Shown piece by piece: positions 44,976 to 53,965 of a stretch of DNA of 64,000 nucleotides. Position numbers and translations under genes: made by a program. Below the pieces are notes generated by a model, which had not been told where the DNA came from, searched no databases, and saw nothing but the letters and a program-made list of their open reading frames with translations. Within the stretch, counting starts at the first letter, position 1. Each line of letters begins with the position of its first letter. Origin of the DNA: an uncultured Sphingobacteriales bacterium (GTDB lineage Bacteria; Bacteroidota; Bacteroidia; Chitinophagales; Chitinophagaceae); the NCBI GenBank assembly GCA_937871285.1, contig CALMQS010000034.1:1-64000 (forward strand), given 5' to 3'.

Positions 44976-46877
44976 TTACCCGGCTTTCACATCCTCTGCA
45001 ATATCTATTTCTACCCGCAAATTATCAATAATAAACTCCTGCCTGTCCTGTGTGTTTTTGCCCATATAATATTCCAGCAGCTGCTGCAAATGCGTTTCGG
45101 GCATCACCATTACCGGCTGCTTGCGCATATCCGAGCTGATAAACCGCCCAAATTCATCCGGTGAAATTTCACCCAGCCCCTTGAACCTCGTAATCTCGGG
45201 TTTAGCCCCTAATTTTTTAACAGCAGCCTGCTTCTCCGTTTCATCATAACAATAAATTGTTTCCTGTTTGTTACGTACCCTGAACAGGGGCGTTTCAAGA
45301 ATGTATACATGCCCGTTCTTTACCAGGTCGGGAAAGAACTGTAAAAAGAAGGTAAGCAGCAGCAGCCTGATGTGCATGCCATCCACATCGGCATCTGTTG
45401 CCACTACTATATTATTGTATCTTAACCCTTCAATACCGTCTTCAATATTTAAAGCGTGCTGCAACAGGTTAAACTCTTCATTTTCATATACCACTTTTTT
45501 AGTGAGCCCGTAACAGTTCAGGGGTTTACCCCTCAGGCTGAATACGGCCTGCGTTTCCACATCGCGGGCCTTGGTAATGGAGCCACTTGCCGAATCGCCT
45601 TCCGTAATAAAAATAGTGCTTTCTAACTGGCGCTCATGAAAGGCTTCCCTGCTCTTATTATTTGGCGGATCATCGTTGAAATGGATACGGCAATCGCGCA
45701 GCTTGCGATTGTGCAGGTTGGCTTTTTTTGCTCTTTCGTTAGCTAATTTCTTTATGCCCGCTAATTCTTTGCGCTCCCGCTCACTTTGCTCAATCCGCTT
45801 TTTTAAGGCTTCAGCCACCGCCTGGTTTTTATGCAAAAAATTATCCAGCTCCTTGGAAAGGAATTCATGCACGAAATTCTTCATGCTCATGCCGCCTTCC
45901 TGCATGTACTGGGAGCCCAGCTTGGTTTTGGTTTGACTTTCAAATACGGGTTCAACCACCCTTACCGCCACGGCAGCCACGATGCTTTGACGGATATCGG
46001 TAAAATCGTAATCCTTTTTAAAAAAATCACGCACCACTTTTACAAAGGCTTCGCGGAAGGCCTGGTGATGGGTTCCGCCCTGTGTGGTGAACTGTCCGTT
46101 TACAAAACTGAATATCTCTTCGCCGTAATCGTTATTGTGCGTTATAGCCAGCTCAATATCTTCACCTTTGAGATGTATAATGGGATAACGGATCTCATCG
46201 GTATTCGTTTTGCGCTGCAGCAGATCCAGCAATCCATTTTTGCTGACATACTTTTTACCATTGAATGTTATTATCAAACCGGCATTCAGGTAACAGTAGT
46301 TCCATAACAGGTTGTCAATATATTCCGGCTGAAAATGGAAGTTGCGGAATACGGTTTCATCAGGAATAAAGGTTACCAGCGTACCATTGGTTTCATCCGT
46401 TTTCGATTCTTTATATTCCTTTACCAATATGCCCTTTTCAAACTCCGCCGTTTTTTGTTTGCCTTCCCTTATCGCCATCACCTTAAAATAATTACTCAGT
46501 GCATTCACCGCTTTGGTTCCCACACCGTTTAAGCCCACCGATTTCTGAAAAGCTTTGCTATCGTACTTGGCGCCGGTATTGATCTTGCTCACTACGTCTA
46601 CTACCTTACCTAACGGGATGCCTCTTCCAAAGTCGCGAACCGTAACCGTTTTCCCTTCCACCACAATGTCTACCTGCTTTCCATATCCCATCATATGCTC
46701 GTCAATGCAATTATCCAGCACCTCTTTCAGCAACACATAGATGCCATCATCGGGGCTGCTGCCATCGCCCAGCTTTCCAATATACATTCCGGGACGTAAC
46801 CGGATATGTTCGCGCCAGTCTAACGATCTTATCGAATCTTCTGTGTAGTCAAACAGGTTTTGTTTTGCTTCAGCCAT
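44976..46877 (-). CDS. parE: DNA topoisomerase IV subunit B
   Basis: 633 residues. GHKL ATPase domain with [17 protein letters not shown] (Mg-binding Asn) near residue 50 and [17 protein letters not shown] near 115. The TOPRIM domain has [15 protein letters not shown] near 420 and [17 protein letters not shown] near 490. It supplies ATPase activity for ParC. The first gene of the operon; two candidate -7 boxes lie upstream (46912-46919 and 46951-46958). Confidence 0.95.
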   Translation of the reverse strand: MAEAKQNLFDYTEDSIRSLDWREHIRLRPGMYIGKLGDGSSPDDGIYVLLKEVLDNCIDEHMMGYGKQVDIVVEGKTVTVRDFGRGIPLGKVVDVVSKINTGAKYDSKAFQKSVGLNGVGTKAVNALSNYFKVMAIREGKQKTAEFEKGILVKEYKESKTDETNGTLVTFIPDETVFRNFHFQPEYIDNLLWNYCYLNAGLIITFNGKKYVSKNGLLDLLQRKTNTDEIRYPIIHLKGEDIELAITHNNDYGEEIFSFVNGQFTTQGGTHHQAFREAFVKVVRDFFKKDYDFTDIRQSIVAAVAVRVVEPVFESQTKTKLGSQYMQEGGMSMKNFVHEFLSKELDNFLHKNQAVAEALKKRIEQSERERKELAGIKKLANERAKKANLHNRKLRDCRIHFNDDPPNNKSREAFHERQLESTIFITEGDSASGSITKARDVETQAVFSLRGKPLNCYGLTKKVVYENEEFNLLQHALNIEDGIEGLRYNNIVVATDADVDGMHIRLLLLTFFLQFFPDLVKNGHVYILETPLFRVRNKQETIYCYDETEKQAAVKKLGAKPEITRFKGLGEISPDEFGRFISSDMRKQPVMVMPETHLQQLLEYYMGKNTQDRQEFIIDNLRVEIDIAEDVKAG

Positions 46878-46911
46878 ATATTATTTCTATATTCAGCGTA
46901 TGAGAAACGGG

Positions 46912-46919
46912 CAAAGGTA
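46912..46919 (-). promoter_or_regulatory. Proximal -7 box of parE
   Basis: Reads TACCTTTG on the minus strand, 35 nt before the parE ATG. Confidence 0.5.
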
Positions 46920-46950
46920 TACTAATTATTTTAGTAATTACAGGACGCCG

Positions 46951-46958
46951 CAAATATA
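46951..46958 (-). promoter_or_regulatory. Distal -7 box of parE
   Basis: Reads TATATTTG on the minus strand, 74 nt before the parE ATG; possible second promoter. Confidence 0.4.
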
Positions 46959-47304
46959 ATAAAACGAAATCAGAAGCCCCCAGGCAGAATATGCACGCCT
47001 GTGTATAACCCGTCGGATATTAGCCTTCAGCAATCAGCTATCAGGTTTTACAGGCCAATACTTCTCATCCTACATACTATCTTCTCACCCTATACCCTAT
47101 ACCTCACACCTTATACCTGACGCCTCATACCTCATATCCGGAGACTGACAACTAACTTCTACGCTTCTGTTAATATACCTTAACATAGTGCTGTTATATT
47201 TTTTGGCATAGTAGTTGTTTTGATAGCGTATCCCTCCTGATTTTTATATCCCCTGGAATAAGATAAAGTTGTAACCAATTACAAAATCAATAAATTCCAG
47301 CGTT

Positions 47305-47622
47305 ATGAAAAAAGCAAGGCTCACATTGACGGCATTAAGTATTGTTGCCGCAGGATTATTCGCGTTTAACGTGTTTACAAACGGTTCAGTTAAGGGTACA
47401 GTTAGCCCGGCGGATGCTGCTGTTAGAGCATGGGCCATTTCAGGCACAGATACGCTCAAAGCAGATATTGCAAACGGCGCGTTTGAAATTACTGATGCCA
47501 AGCCAGGAACCTATAAGGTAATCATCGAAGCTAACGCTCCCTACAAAAACGCATCTAAAGAGGGTGTGGAAGTGAAGGAAGGAGAAGCAACAGACATCGG
47601 TGAAATTACTTTAGAACAGTAG
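47305..47622 (+). CDS. Small secreted carboxypeptidase-regulatory-like protein
   Basis: 105 residues. Signal-like N-terminus (MKKARLTLTALSIVAAGLFAF), then one beta-sandwich domain (GSVKGTVSPADAAVRAWAISG, AKPGTYKVIIEANAPYKNASKEGVEVKEGEATDIGEITL). This is the fold seen at the N-terminus of SusC proteins, but here it stands alone. It probably resides in the periplasm or outside; role unknown. Followed by a perfect terminator hairpin at 47692. Confidence 0.78.
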   Translation: MKKARLTLTALSIVAAGLFAFNVFTNGSVKGTVSPADAAVRAWAISGTDTLKADIANGAFEITDAKPGTYKVIIEANAPYKNASKEGVEVKEGEATDIGEITLEQ

Positions 47623-47691
47623 TAACAAATTACTAATTCCATTTATTGCAGGATGTATTAGTAGTTTAGGCTGCAAAAATTAAATTACAGG

Positions 47692-47718
47692 AGCGGTATG
47701 CGTATGCATACCGCTTTT
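47692..47718 (+). terminator. Rho-independent terminator after the small secreted protein
   Basis: AGCGGTATGC (47692-47701), loop GTAT, GCATACCGCT (47706-47715), then TTTT. A perfect 10-bp stem. Confidence 0.85.
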
Positions 47719-47787
47719 GCATTTATTATTGCCTGTATTATCATTACTGCGGGTGAGGGTTACACATCTTCTTCTTTACTGTTCTTT

Positions 47788-47811
47788 AAAGCGGTACCGG
47801 CATGCCGCTTT
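47788..47811. terminator. Second hairpin, possible terminator
   Basis: AAAGCGG (47788-47794) pairs with CCGCTTT (47805-47811), loop of ten. It shares AGCGG...CCGCT with the hairpin 75 nt upstream. A/T flanks on both sides would allow either direction. Confidence 0.45.
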
Positions 47812-47903
47812 GTTCCACTTTCTTCTTAATAACCACATTACTTTACGAAAAGCAGGATAAATATTTCATAAACCATGAAAAAGAAAAAATGTGATCTATA
47901 GAT

Positions 47904-47911
47904 TATATTTG
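47904..47911 (+). promoter_or_regulatory. Putative -7 box of the Dabb-family gene
   Basis: TATATTTG, 47 nt upstream of the ATG at 47959. Confidence 0.5.
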
Positions 47912-47958
47912 ACCGGTATTTAAAAAATCTTAAAATAACGCTACCTAAAACAAAGCAA

Positions 47959-48339
47959 ATGAAAAAATTAATTGCTATTATCGCCATCGGCATTATTGCA
48001 GGCACAGTTATTTCAGCCACAAACAAAGAACAGAAAATGCTCAGACACGTTGTTTTATTTAAATTTAAAGATGACGCTACTGCCCTGCAGGTAAAAGAAG
48101 TAGAGGATGCATTCAGGGCGCTGCCATCAAAAATCAAAGAAATTAAAGCTTTAGAATGGGGCACCAACAACAGCCCGGAAAACCTTGCGCAGGGATTTAC
48201 ACATTGCTTTTTTGTTAGCTTTAAAAGTGAGGAAGACAGGGCAGTATACCTTCCGCATGCTGCGCACAAGGCATTTGTAGACGTGCTGACACCTCACTTA
48301 GACAAGGTTTTGGTAATAGACTACTGGGCAAAAAACTAA
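47959..48339 (+). CDS. Dabb-family (stress-responsive alpha-beta barrel) protein with signal peptide
   Basis: 126 residues. An N-terminal signal-like helix (MKKLIAIIAIGIIAGTVISA) precedes a ferredoxin-like Dabb domain: LRHVVLFKFKDDATALQVKEVEDAF, ALEWGTNNSPENLAQGFTHCFFVSF and YLPHAAHKAFVDVLTPHLDKVLVIDYW. Most Dabb proteins are cytoplasmic, so the exported form is characteristic of some Bacteroidota. Function unknown. Situated just upstream of the acyl-CoA carboxylase gene (28 nt), probably one operon. Confidence 0.87.
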   Translation: MKKLIAIIAIGIIAGTVISATNKEQKMLRHVVLFKFKDDATALQVKEVEDAFRALPSKIKEIKALEWGTNNSPENLAQGFTHCFFVSFKSEEDRAVYLPHAAHKAFVDVLTPHLDKVLVIDYWAKN

Positions 48340-48367
48340 ACGGGTTATTATTTAATACGCTGCTTAA

Positions 48368-49996
48368 ATGAATATAGAAAATAATAAAAATGAAGACGCC
48401 CTGAAACTGGCATTAAGCCAGGTAAAGCAGGAGCGTGAGATAATTTATGCAGGCGGCGGCAAAAAAGCAATACAAAAGCAAAAAGAAAAGAACAAACTGC
48501 TTGCACGGGAACGTATTGAATATTTGACGGACACCGGCACACCTTTTGTAGAAATTGGTGTTTTTGCCGGCTATGAAATGTATGAAGCATACGGTGGCTG
48601 CCCTGCAGGCGGAACGGTTGCCGGCATTGGTTATGTAAGCGGAAAGCAATGCGTAATTGTAGCCAATGATCAAACCGTAAAAGCCGGTGCGTGGTTTCCG
48701 GTTACCGGTAAAAAAAATCTGCGCATGCAGGAAATTGCCATGGAAAATAATCTCCCGGTCATTTACCTGGTAGACAGTGCCGGCGTTTTTTTGCCCATGC
48801 AGGATGAAATTTTTCCGGATAAAGAACATTTTGGCCGGATATTTCGCAATAATGCACGCATGAGCGCTATGGGTATTACCCAGATTGCCGCGGTAATGGG
48901 CGCCTGTGTGGCAGGTGGCGCCTACCTTCCCGTAATGAGCGATGAAACGCTGATCGTAAAAAACCAGGGCTCTATTTTTCTTGCCGGACCTTACTTAGTG
49001 AAAGCCGCCATTGGGGAGGAGGTAGATGCGGAAAGTTTGGGCGGCGCGGTAACACATACCGAAATTAGCGGTATAGCCGACTATAAATTCGATACCGAAC
49101 AGCAATGCTTAGATGAAATAAAAAAGATATGCGCTAAGCTCGGCACAAAAGAAACGGCAGGATTCAACAGGATAAAAAGCAAAGCCCCAAAAAAAGATCC
49201 CGCAGCCATATATGGCATTCTGCCTTCAGATGCAACAAAGCCATATGATATGCTCGACATTATAGAAAGCATAACAGATAATTCGGAGTTTGACCAGTAC
49301 AAACGCGATTACGGTCAAACGATCTTATGTGGTTATGCCCGCATTGAAGGATGGGCAGTTGGCATAGTGGCCAACCAGCGTAAAATAATTAAGAACAAAC
49401 GGGGTGAAATGCAGATGGGTGGCGTTATTTATAACGACAGCGCGGATAAGGCTGCCCGTTTTATCATGAATTGCAATCAAAAAAATATTCCCCTGGTTTT
49501 TTTGCAGGATGTAACGGGGTTTATGGTGGGCAGCCGCAGCGAACATTCGGGCATTATTAAAGACGGCGCTAAAATGGTGAATGCCGTAGCCAATTCTGTT
49601 GTACCCAAAATAACGATCATTATTGGCAACTCATACGGAGCCGGCAATTACGCCATGTGCGGCAAAGCTTATGATCCCCGCTTTATTTATGCATGGCCCT
49701 CTGCAAAAATAGCGGTAATGGGCGGCGAGCAGGCCGCTCAAACCTTATTGCAAATACAGGTGAATGCCCTGAAAGCAAAAGGAGAAACCATTGATCCCGC
49801 AGCAGAGAAAAAATTATTAGATGACATAAAAAACCGCTACGAAAAGCAAACTACCCCGTTTTATGCCGCCGCACGGTTATGGGTAGACGATATCATTGAT
49901 CCGGCAGATACCCGTAAACTAATTGCAGAAGGGATAGCCGCGGCCAATCATAAAAAAACAACAGACAGCTTTAGCACCGGTGTTTTTCAGGTGTGA
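48368..49996 (+). CDS. Acyl-CoA carboxylase beta subunit (carboxyltransferase)
   Basis: 542 residues. Two crotonase-like carboxyltransferase halves: the N half has ARERIEYLTDTGTPFVEIG and YLVDSAGVFLPMQDEIFPDKEHFGRIF; the C half has PLVFLQDVTGFMVGSRSEHSGIIKDGAKM and NSYGAGNYAMCGKAYDPRFIYAWPSAKIAVMGGEQAA. The sequence is closest in feel to methylcrotonyl-CoA carboxylase beta subunits, though propionyl- or geranyl-CoA carboxylases are possible. It transfers carboxybiotin's CO2 to an acyl-CoA. No biotin-carrier or biotin carboxylase subunit lies in the window. Confidence 0.92.
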   Translation: MNIENNKNEDALKLALSQVKQEREIIYAGGGKKAIQKQKEKNKLLARERIEYLTDTGTPFVEIGVFAGYEMYEAYGGCPAGGTVAGIGYVSGKQCVIVANDQTVKAGAWFPVTGKKNLRMQEIAMENNLPVIYLVDSAGVFLPMQDEIFPDKEHFGRIFRNNARMSAMGITQIAAVMGACVAGGAYLPVMSDETLIVKNQGSIFLAGPYLVKAAIGEEVDAESLGGAVTHTEISGIADYKFDTEQQCLDEIKKICAKLGTKETAGFNRIKSKAPKKDPAAIYGILPSDATKPYDMLDIIESITDNSEFDQYKRDYGQTILCGYARIEGWAVGIVANQRKIIKNKRGEMQMGGVIYNDSADKAARFIMNCNQKNIPLVFLQDVTGFMVGSRSEHSGIIKDGAKMVNAVANSVVPKITIIIGNSYGAGNYAMCGKAYDPRFIYAWPSAKIAVMGGEQAAQTLLQIQVNALKAKGETIDPAAEKKLLDDIKNRYEKQTTPFYAAARLWVDDIIDPADTRKLIAEGIAAANHKKTTDSFSTGVFQV

Positions 49997-50094
49997 GGTA
50001 TGGGGTATGAGGTATAAGGTGTGGGGTATAGGGGGTGAGGTGTGAGGTAGCAGGTATGAGGTAGCAGTTAGTTTTAAACAATCAATCAAGTCAA
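49997..50094. repeat. Tandem gaggtataaggtgtggggta words
   Basis: About 75 nt of reiterated ggtatgaggt-like words between the carboxylase and phzF-like genes, the same family as 34545-34615. Confidence 0.6.
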
Positions 50095-50883
50095 ATGACA
50101 ATTTCTATATACCAGGCAGATGCCTTTACACAACATATCTTTGGAGGAAATCCCGCCGCCGTATGCCCCTTGGAAGAATGGCTGCCGGACGCTCTCATGC
50201 AAAATATAGCGCTGGAAAACAATCTTGCCGAAACGGCATTTATTGTTCCTGAAAATGACGGATACTACATTCGATGGTTTACGCCGGCAGTTGAAGTAGA
50301 TCTTTGCGGACACGCCACACTGGCGGCTGCGCATGTTTTTTTCACCCATCTAAATTACCCGGGAAAAGAGATCAGCTTTCATTCAAGAAGTGGACTGCTA
50401 AAAGTTACACGGCAAAAAAACGGGCAGCTTACTTTGGATTTTCCGGCAGACCGTTTTGAAAGCGTAACCGATATACCTGCAGCCATTGGCGAAGGCCTGG
50501 GGATAACGGTAAATGAAGTATACAAAGGTAAGTTTGATTACATGGTGGTGGTAAACGACCAGCAAACAATTGAACAATTACAGCCCGATTTTAAAATTTT
50601 AGCTACCCTTAAAAGCCGTGGCGTACTGGCAACGGCCCGTGGCAATGAAGCAGATTTTGTTTCGCGCTGTTTCTTTCCGCAAAGCGGAATTGATGAAGAC
50701 CCGGTTACAGGATCGGCGCATACTTTGCTTACACCTTACTGGGCAGGCGTATTGGGCAAAAATACGCTCAAAGCCATACAACTGTCTGCAAGAAAGGGAT
50801 ATTTGGATTGTGAACTATCGGGCGACAGGGTATTAATGAGCGGCTATGCCGTTACGTATATGAAAGGAGAAATAATAGCATAA
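50095..50883 (+). CDS. PhzF family isomerase
   Basis: 262 residues. IYQADAFTQHIFGGNPAAVC opens the protein, with NNLAETAFIVPEN holding the family's catalytic Glu (about residue 45), then RWFTPAVEVDLCGHATLAAAH and the second-domain RCFFPQSGIDEDPVTGSAHTLLTPYW. PhzF enzymes catalyse isomerisation or epimerisation with this Glu and a DPVTGSAH motif. The substrate is unknown. It starts after a repeat-word spacer downstream of the carboxylase. Confidence 0.92.
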   Translation: MTISIYQADAFTQHIFGGNPAAVCPLEEWLPDALMQNIALENNLAETAFIVPENDGYYIRWFTPAVEVDLCGHATLAAAHVFFTHLNYPGKEISFHSRSGLLKVTRQKNGQLTLDFPADRFESVTDIPAAIGEGLGITVNEVYKGKFDYMVVVNDQQTIEQLQPDFKILATLKSRGVLATARGNEADFVSRCFFPQSGIDEDPVTGSAHTLLTPYWAGVLGKNTLKAIQLSARKGYLDCELSGDRVLMSGYAVTYMKGEIIA

Positions 50884-50943
50884 AATCCGAAGTATTTAAA
50901 TTCGAATTTCGAAATTTAATACTTCGGACTTCCGGCAACAACT

Positions 50944-51417
50944 ATGACTCAATCAACACTGATCATTTATACCGATGGCGCGGCAAGAGGAAACCCCGGA
51001 CGGGGAGGGTATGGCGCTGTTCTAAAATGGGGCGCCGCTGAAAAAGAGCTATCGCAGGGCTACCGGCTCACTACCAATAACCGTATGGAACTGATGGCAG
51101 TGATTGCGGCGCTGGAAGCATTAACCAAAAACAACATGCCCGTTACCATTTATTCCGACAGCCAGTACGTGGTGAGAGCCGTAAAAGAAGGCTGGCTTAA
51201 AAAATGGATCGCAACCGATTTTAAAGGCGGCAAAAAAAATAAAGATCTCTGGAAGCGTTATTACCAGCTTTCACAAAAACATAGTATACAATTTGTATGG
51301 GTAAAAGGCCATGCAGATAATCCTTACAATAATCGTTGTGATGAACTGGCTACAGCAGCGGCAGACGGCAAAAACCTGTTAATAGATGATATGTATGAAA
51401 ATGGAATCAATGACTGA
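50944..51417 (+). CDS. rnhA: Ribonuclease HI
   Basis: 157 residues. All four acidic catalytic positions are visible: IYTDGAARGNPG (Asp), NRMELMAVIAALEAL (Glu), IYSDSQYVVRA (Asp) and NNRCDELATAAA (Asp). VKGHADNPYN carries the catalytic-support His. It cuts RNA in RNA-DNA hybrids. Followed by manA after 21 nt, suggesting co-transcription. Confidence 0.95.
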   Translation: MTQSTLIIYTDGAARGNPGRGGYGAVLKWGAAEKELSQGYRLTTNNRMELMAVIAALEALTKNNMPVTIYSDSQYVVRAVKEGWLKKWIATDFKGGKKNKDLWKRYYQLSQKHSIQFVWVKGHADNPYNNRCDELATAAADGKNLLIDDMYENGIND

Positions 51418-51438
51418 TTATAATCAAATTAATAAATT

Positions 51439-52665
51439 ATGTATAAGCTCACGGGCAAAGTACAGCACTATGCATGGGGTGGAACAACATATATACCACA
51501 ACTGTTAGGTATAAATAATAGCACGCAGCAACCCTATGCCGAATACTGGATGGGTGCACACGCCAGCGCGCCTTCCCTTGTTGAGCAAAATGCAAATCAC
51601 CACATCGCCTTAAATGAACTGATCGGGAATAACCCTGCACAATGGTTGGGCGAAAAAACTGCCGCCCGGTTTGGCGGATTACCCTACCTGTTTAAAGTAT
51701 TGGATGTAAAGGATATGCTTTCTATACAGGTACATCCTTCCAAAACAGAAGCGGAAAAAGGTTTTGCCAGGGAAAATGAAGCAGGTGTTGCGCTTAACGC
51801 ACCACACCGCAATTATAAAGACGATAACCACAAACCCGAAGTAATGCTGGCATTAAGCGATTTTTGGTTATTGCATGGCTTTAAAGAAAGCGCATTGCTC
51901 CTCCAAACCCTCCGGGAAACGGAAGCTTTTCAAACCCTGCTGCCTGTATTTGAAAAGGAAGGTCATTATGGATTGTATAAACAGGTAATGGAGCTACCGC
52001 AGGCCGCCGTAGATAACCTGCTCAGCCCTTTACTTCAAGAAGCTGAACCTTTATATAAAGTCGGCCGGTTATCAAAATCCGGCCCGGCATACTGGGCATG
52101 TAAAACATTAGCCGCTAATAACGGTAACTATAACAATATAGACCGCGGGATATTTTCCATTTATTTTTTTAACATCGTACAGTTGCACCCCGGGCAGGCC
52201 ATATTCCAGGGGGCAGGCGTGCCTCATGCCTACTTAGAAGGGCAGAATATTGAGCTGATGTCTAATTCTGATAATGTACTGCGCGGCGGATTAACGCTTA
52301 AGCATATAGATGTGCCTGAACTCTTAAAACATACTTTGTTCGAAGGTATTATCCCGCAGGTCATGAATGGAGAAAAAAACGGGGCGGAAACCGTGTATCA
52401 TTGCCCTGTACCGGATTTTGAAGTAAGTAACATTACGGTTAACAAGCTGTCTGCATACCGGCATACCGCTTTTTCGGTAGAAATATTATTGATTACAGAA
52501 GGCGAGGCTGAGATCACAACCCCTGTACAAACACTTCACGTAAAAAAAGGAGAAGCTGTGCTGGTAGGCGCTTCCGAAACCTATACCATAGGCGCCGGCA
52601 CAAAGGCGGTATTATATAAAGCGGGCGTACCGGAGCAGGATGCAATCATAAACAACAAACCATAA
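51439..52665 (+). CDS. manA: Mannose-6-phosphate isomerase, class I
   Basis: 408 residues. Type I PMI pattern: GKVQHYAWGGTTYIPQLL at the N-terminus, zinc ligands in IQVHPSKTEAEKGFARE and DNHKPEVMLALSDFWLLHGF, and QGAGVPHAYLEGQNIELMSNSDNVLRGGLT containing further ligands and the catalytic Arg. It interconverts mannose-6-P and fructose-6-P in the cytosol, feeding GDP-mannose synthesis. No dedicated terminator; the gene runs into repeat-word DNA. Confidence 0.95.
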   Translation: MYKLTGKVQHYAWGGTTYIPQLLGINNSTQQPYAEYWMGAHASAPSLVEQNANHHIALNELIGNNPAQWLGEKTAARFGGLPYLFKVLDVKDMLSIQVHPSKTEAEKGFARENEAGVALNAPHRNYKDDNHKPEVMLALSDFWLLHGFKESALLLQTLRETEAFQTLLPVFEKEGHYGLYKQVMELPQAAVDNLLSPLLQEAEPLYKVGRLSKSGPAYWACKTLAANNGNYNNIDRGIFSIYFFNIVQLHPGQAIFQGAGVPHAYLEGQNIELMSNSDNVLRGGLTLKHIDVPELLKHTLFEGIIPQVMNGEKNGAETVYHCPVPDFEVSNITVNKLSAYRHTAFSVEILLITEGEAEITTPVQTLHVKKGEAVLVGASETYTIGAGTKAVLYKAGVPEQDAIINNKP

Positions 52666-52991
52666 ACTACAGACTAAAAATCCGAAGCCGGGAATTCGAA
52701 ATCCAGGGGAAATACAAAGCACCAAATAGCAAATAACAAGCACCAAATAAATTAAAAAATCCGAAGCCGGTAATCCGAAATCCGAATATAAAGCATCAAG
52801 AAACCAAATGACAAAAACCATAGAAAATTCAAAATTCAAATCCGAAGACAGAAATCCGCAATCCGAAGCGAAATGCAACCATAAACTGTAAATTAAAAAG
52901 CCCCGAGGAGGCTGTTAGCTATGAGCAGAAAAGGAGTATTCAGCCTGTCGTTAGTAGTTACTCACCTGATTGCTGATTACCGGAATACCAT
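52666..52991. repeat. Intergenic region of permuted repeat words, incl. blocks A and B
   Basis: 326 nt, gene-free. Words of the aaatccgaagccgggaattcg family occupy 52678-52870. Block A is 52856-52899 and block B 52909-52981; both recur inverted and in swapped order at 20660-20770. Confidence 0.7.
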
Positions 52992-53573
52992 TTAACCCGC
53001 CGGGTCTATCTCTATATCATATTTATCTAAAAGTCCCGGAATGCCGGAAAGTGAGAACCTGGCTTTTTTAATACGGTTTACTTCCGGGTTAATGGAATAA
53101 TGGAAAGAACTGCGGAAGTCGGCTTTCTCCAGTATGCTGTTCTCGAACTTCGCATCGGTAAGGTCGCATTTATCAAAAACAGATTGGGTTAAATCGCATT
53201 CTGTAAAATCCACTTCTTTGAGCTGTGTATTTTTAAAAAGCGTTTTTTTGATCTTGGTCTTATAAAAAGAAGAATGACTGAGATTACAATTATCAAAGCT
53301 GAATGATAAGCCAAACTGGCTGCAGTTTTCAAAATGAAGGCCCAGCATTTTGCAGTCGGTGAATTGTATATCCCTGAATGCGGTTGTTGCAAGGTGTGCC
53401 ATACTCAGGTTACAGCCTTTAAATGCGCATTCCAAAAAGCGTATATCGTTAAGCCCGGCGTTGGAAAAATCGCAGCCAGTAAAACTACAGTTTTCATATT
53501 CGCCTTTAGCCAATGCTTGTTGTGTAAAATCTTTTTTATCAAATGTTTTGTCTTGTATGACTAATGCTTCCAT
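52992..53573 (-). CDS. Pentapeptide-repeat protein
   Basis: 193 residues. A run of A(D/N)LxX-like pentapeptides from about residue 20 to 165: CSFTGCDFSNAGLNDIRFLEC, SHSSFYKTKIKKTLFKNTQL, TECDLTQSVFDKCDLTDAKFENSILEKADF. This would fold as a right-handed quadrilateral beta-helix, as in Qnr/MfpA proteins that mimic DNA, but a gyrase-protecting role is not shown by sequence. Cytoplasmic (no signal). Stand-alone gene, isolated by repeat-word DNA on both sides. Confidence 0.9.
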   Translation of the reverse strand: MEALVIQDKTFDKKDFTQQALAKGEYENCSFTGCDFSNAGLNDIRFLECAFKGCNLSMAHLATTAFRDIQFTDCKMLGLHFENCSQFGLSFSFDNCNLSHSSFYKTKIKKTLFKNTQLKEVDFTECDLTQSVFDKCDLTDAKFENSILEKADFRSSFHYSINPEVNRIKKARFSLSGIPGLLDKYDIEIDPAG

Positions 53574-53965
53574 GCCAGTTGTTTAAGATGTTGCAATGTA
53601 TAGAATGCAAAGCACCAGGAGCCAAATAATATACAGCTGCTTCGTTCCCCAGCATGACAGGCAAAATTCAAATCCGAAGGTTTAAATTTCGAAATCCGAA
53701 GCAAAATCCGGAACTCTCCCTCTCCCCGCCCCGCAGCGGCGGGGGACGATGCTTAATGACAACGCTAAGCGTAGGATCTTCCATTCCAACTATTGAATAA
53801 AAGTGAACAACGCTATAGCTGGCTGATCAAAACAGGTTCAAAATATTACTTTGCGTTCTTTGCTCCTTTGCGCTCTTTGCGTGAAACAATCCGAAGCGAA
53901 ATCCCAACGGTAAACTAAGAACGATAAACCCCAAATTGTATATCCCGAACGAAATCAATTCAATC
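53574..53965. repeat. Intergenic repeat-word region
   Basis: 392 nt. Contains tccgaaggtttaaatttcgaa words (53660-53720), a short GC-rich piece ccgccccgcagcggcggggg at about 53727-53746, the phrase tttgcgttctttgctcctttgcgctc (53850-53880) and a third variant of block A at 53888-53930. Confidence 0.6.

Larger units (their letters stand above)
46878..47304. repeat. Divergent intergenic region with promoter boxes and repeat words
   Basis: 427 nt between parE (minus) and the small secreted protein (plus). The parE side holds two -7 boxes. Positions about 47030-47150 are words: agcaatcagctatcagg, then ccctataccctatacctcacaccttatacc. The last 150 nt before 47305 are AT-rich without a clear consensus promoter. 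Confidence 0.6.
47623..47958. other. Intergenic region with two hairpins and a promoter
   Basis: 336 nt. Terminator at 47692-47718, a second, similar hairpin at 47788-47811 and a -7 box TATATTTG at 47904-47911 for the next gene. No ORF seen. Confidence 0.6.

Noticed and set aside
47305..47622. Minus-strand reading frame over the small secreted protein
   Set aside because: The plus-strand frame has a signal peptide, a domain pattern and a matching terminator; the reverse frame is a shadow.
48368..49996. Assigning the carboxylase specifically to methylcrotonyl-CoA
   Set aside because: Resemblance is suggestive, but the partner subunit and leucine-catabolism genes are not in the window.
52992..53573. 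Naming the pentapeptide protein as a quinolone-resistance (Qnr) determinant
   Set aside because: Repeat pattern alone does not show gyrase binding; pentapeptide proteins have many roles.
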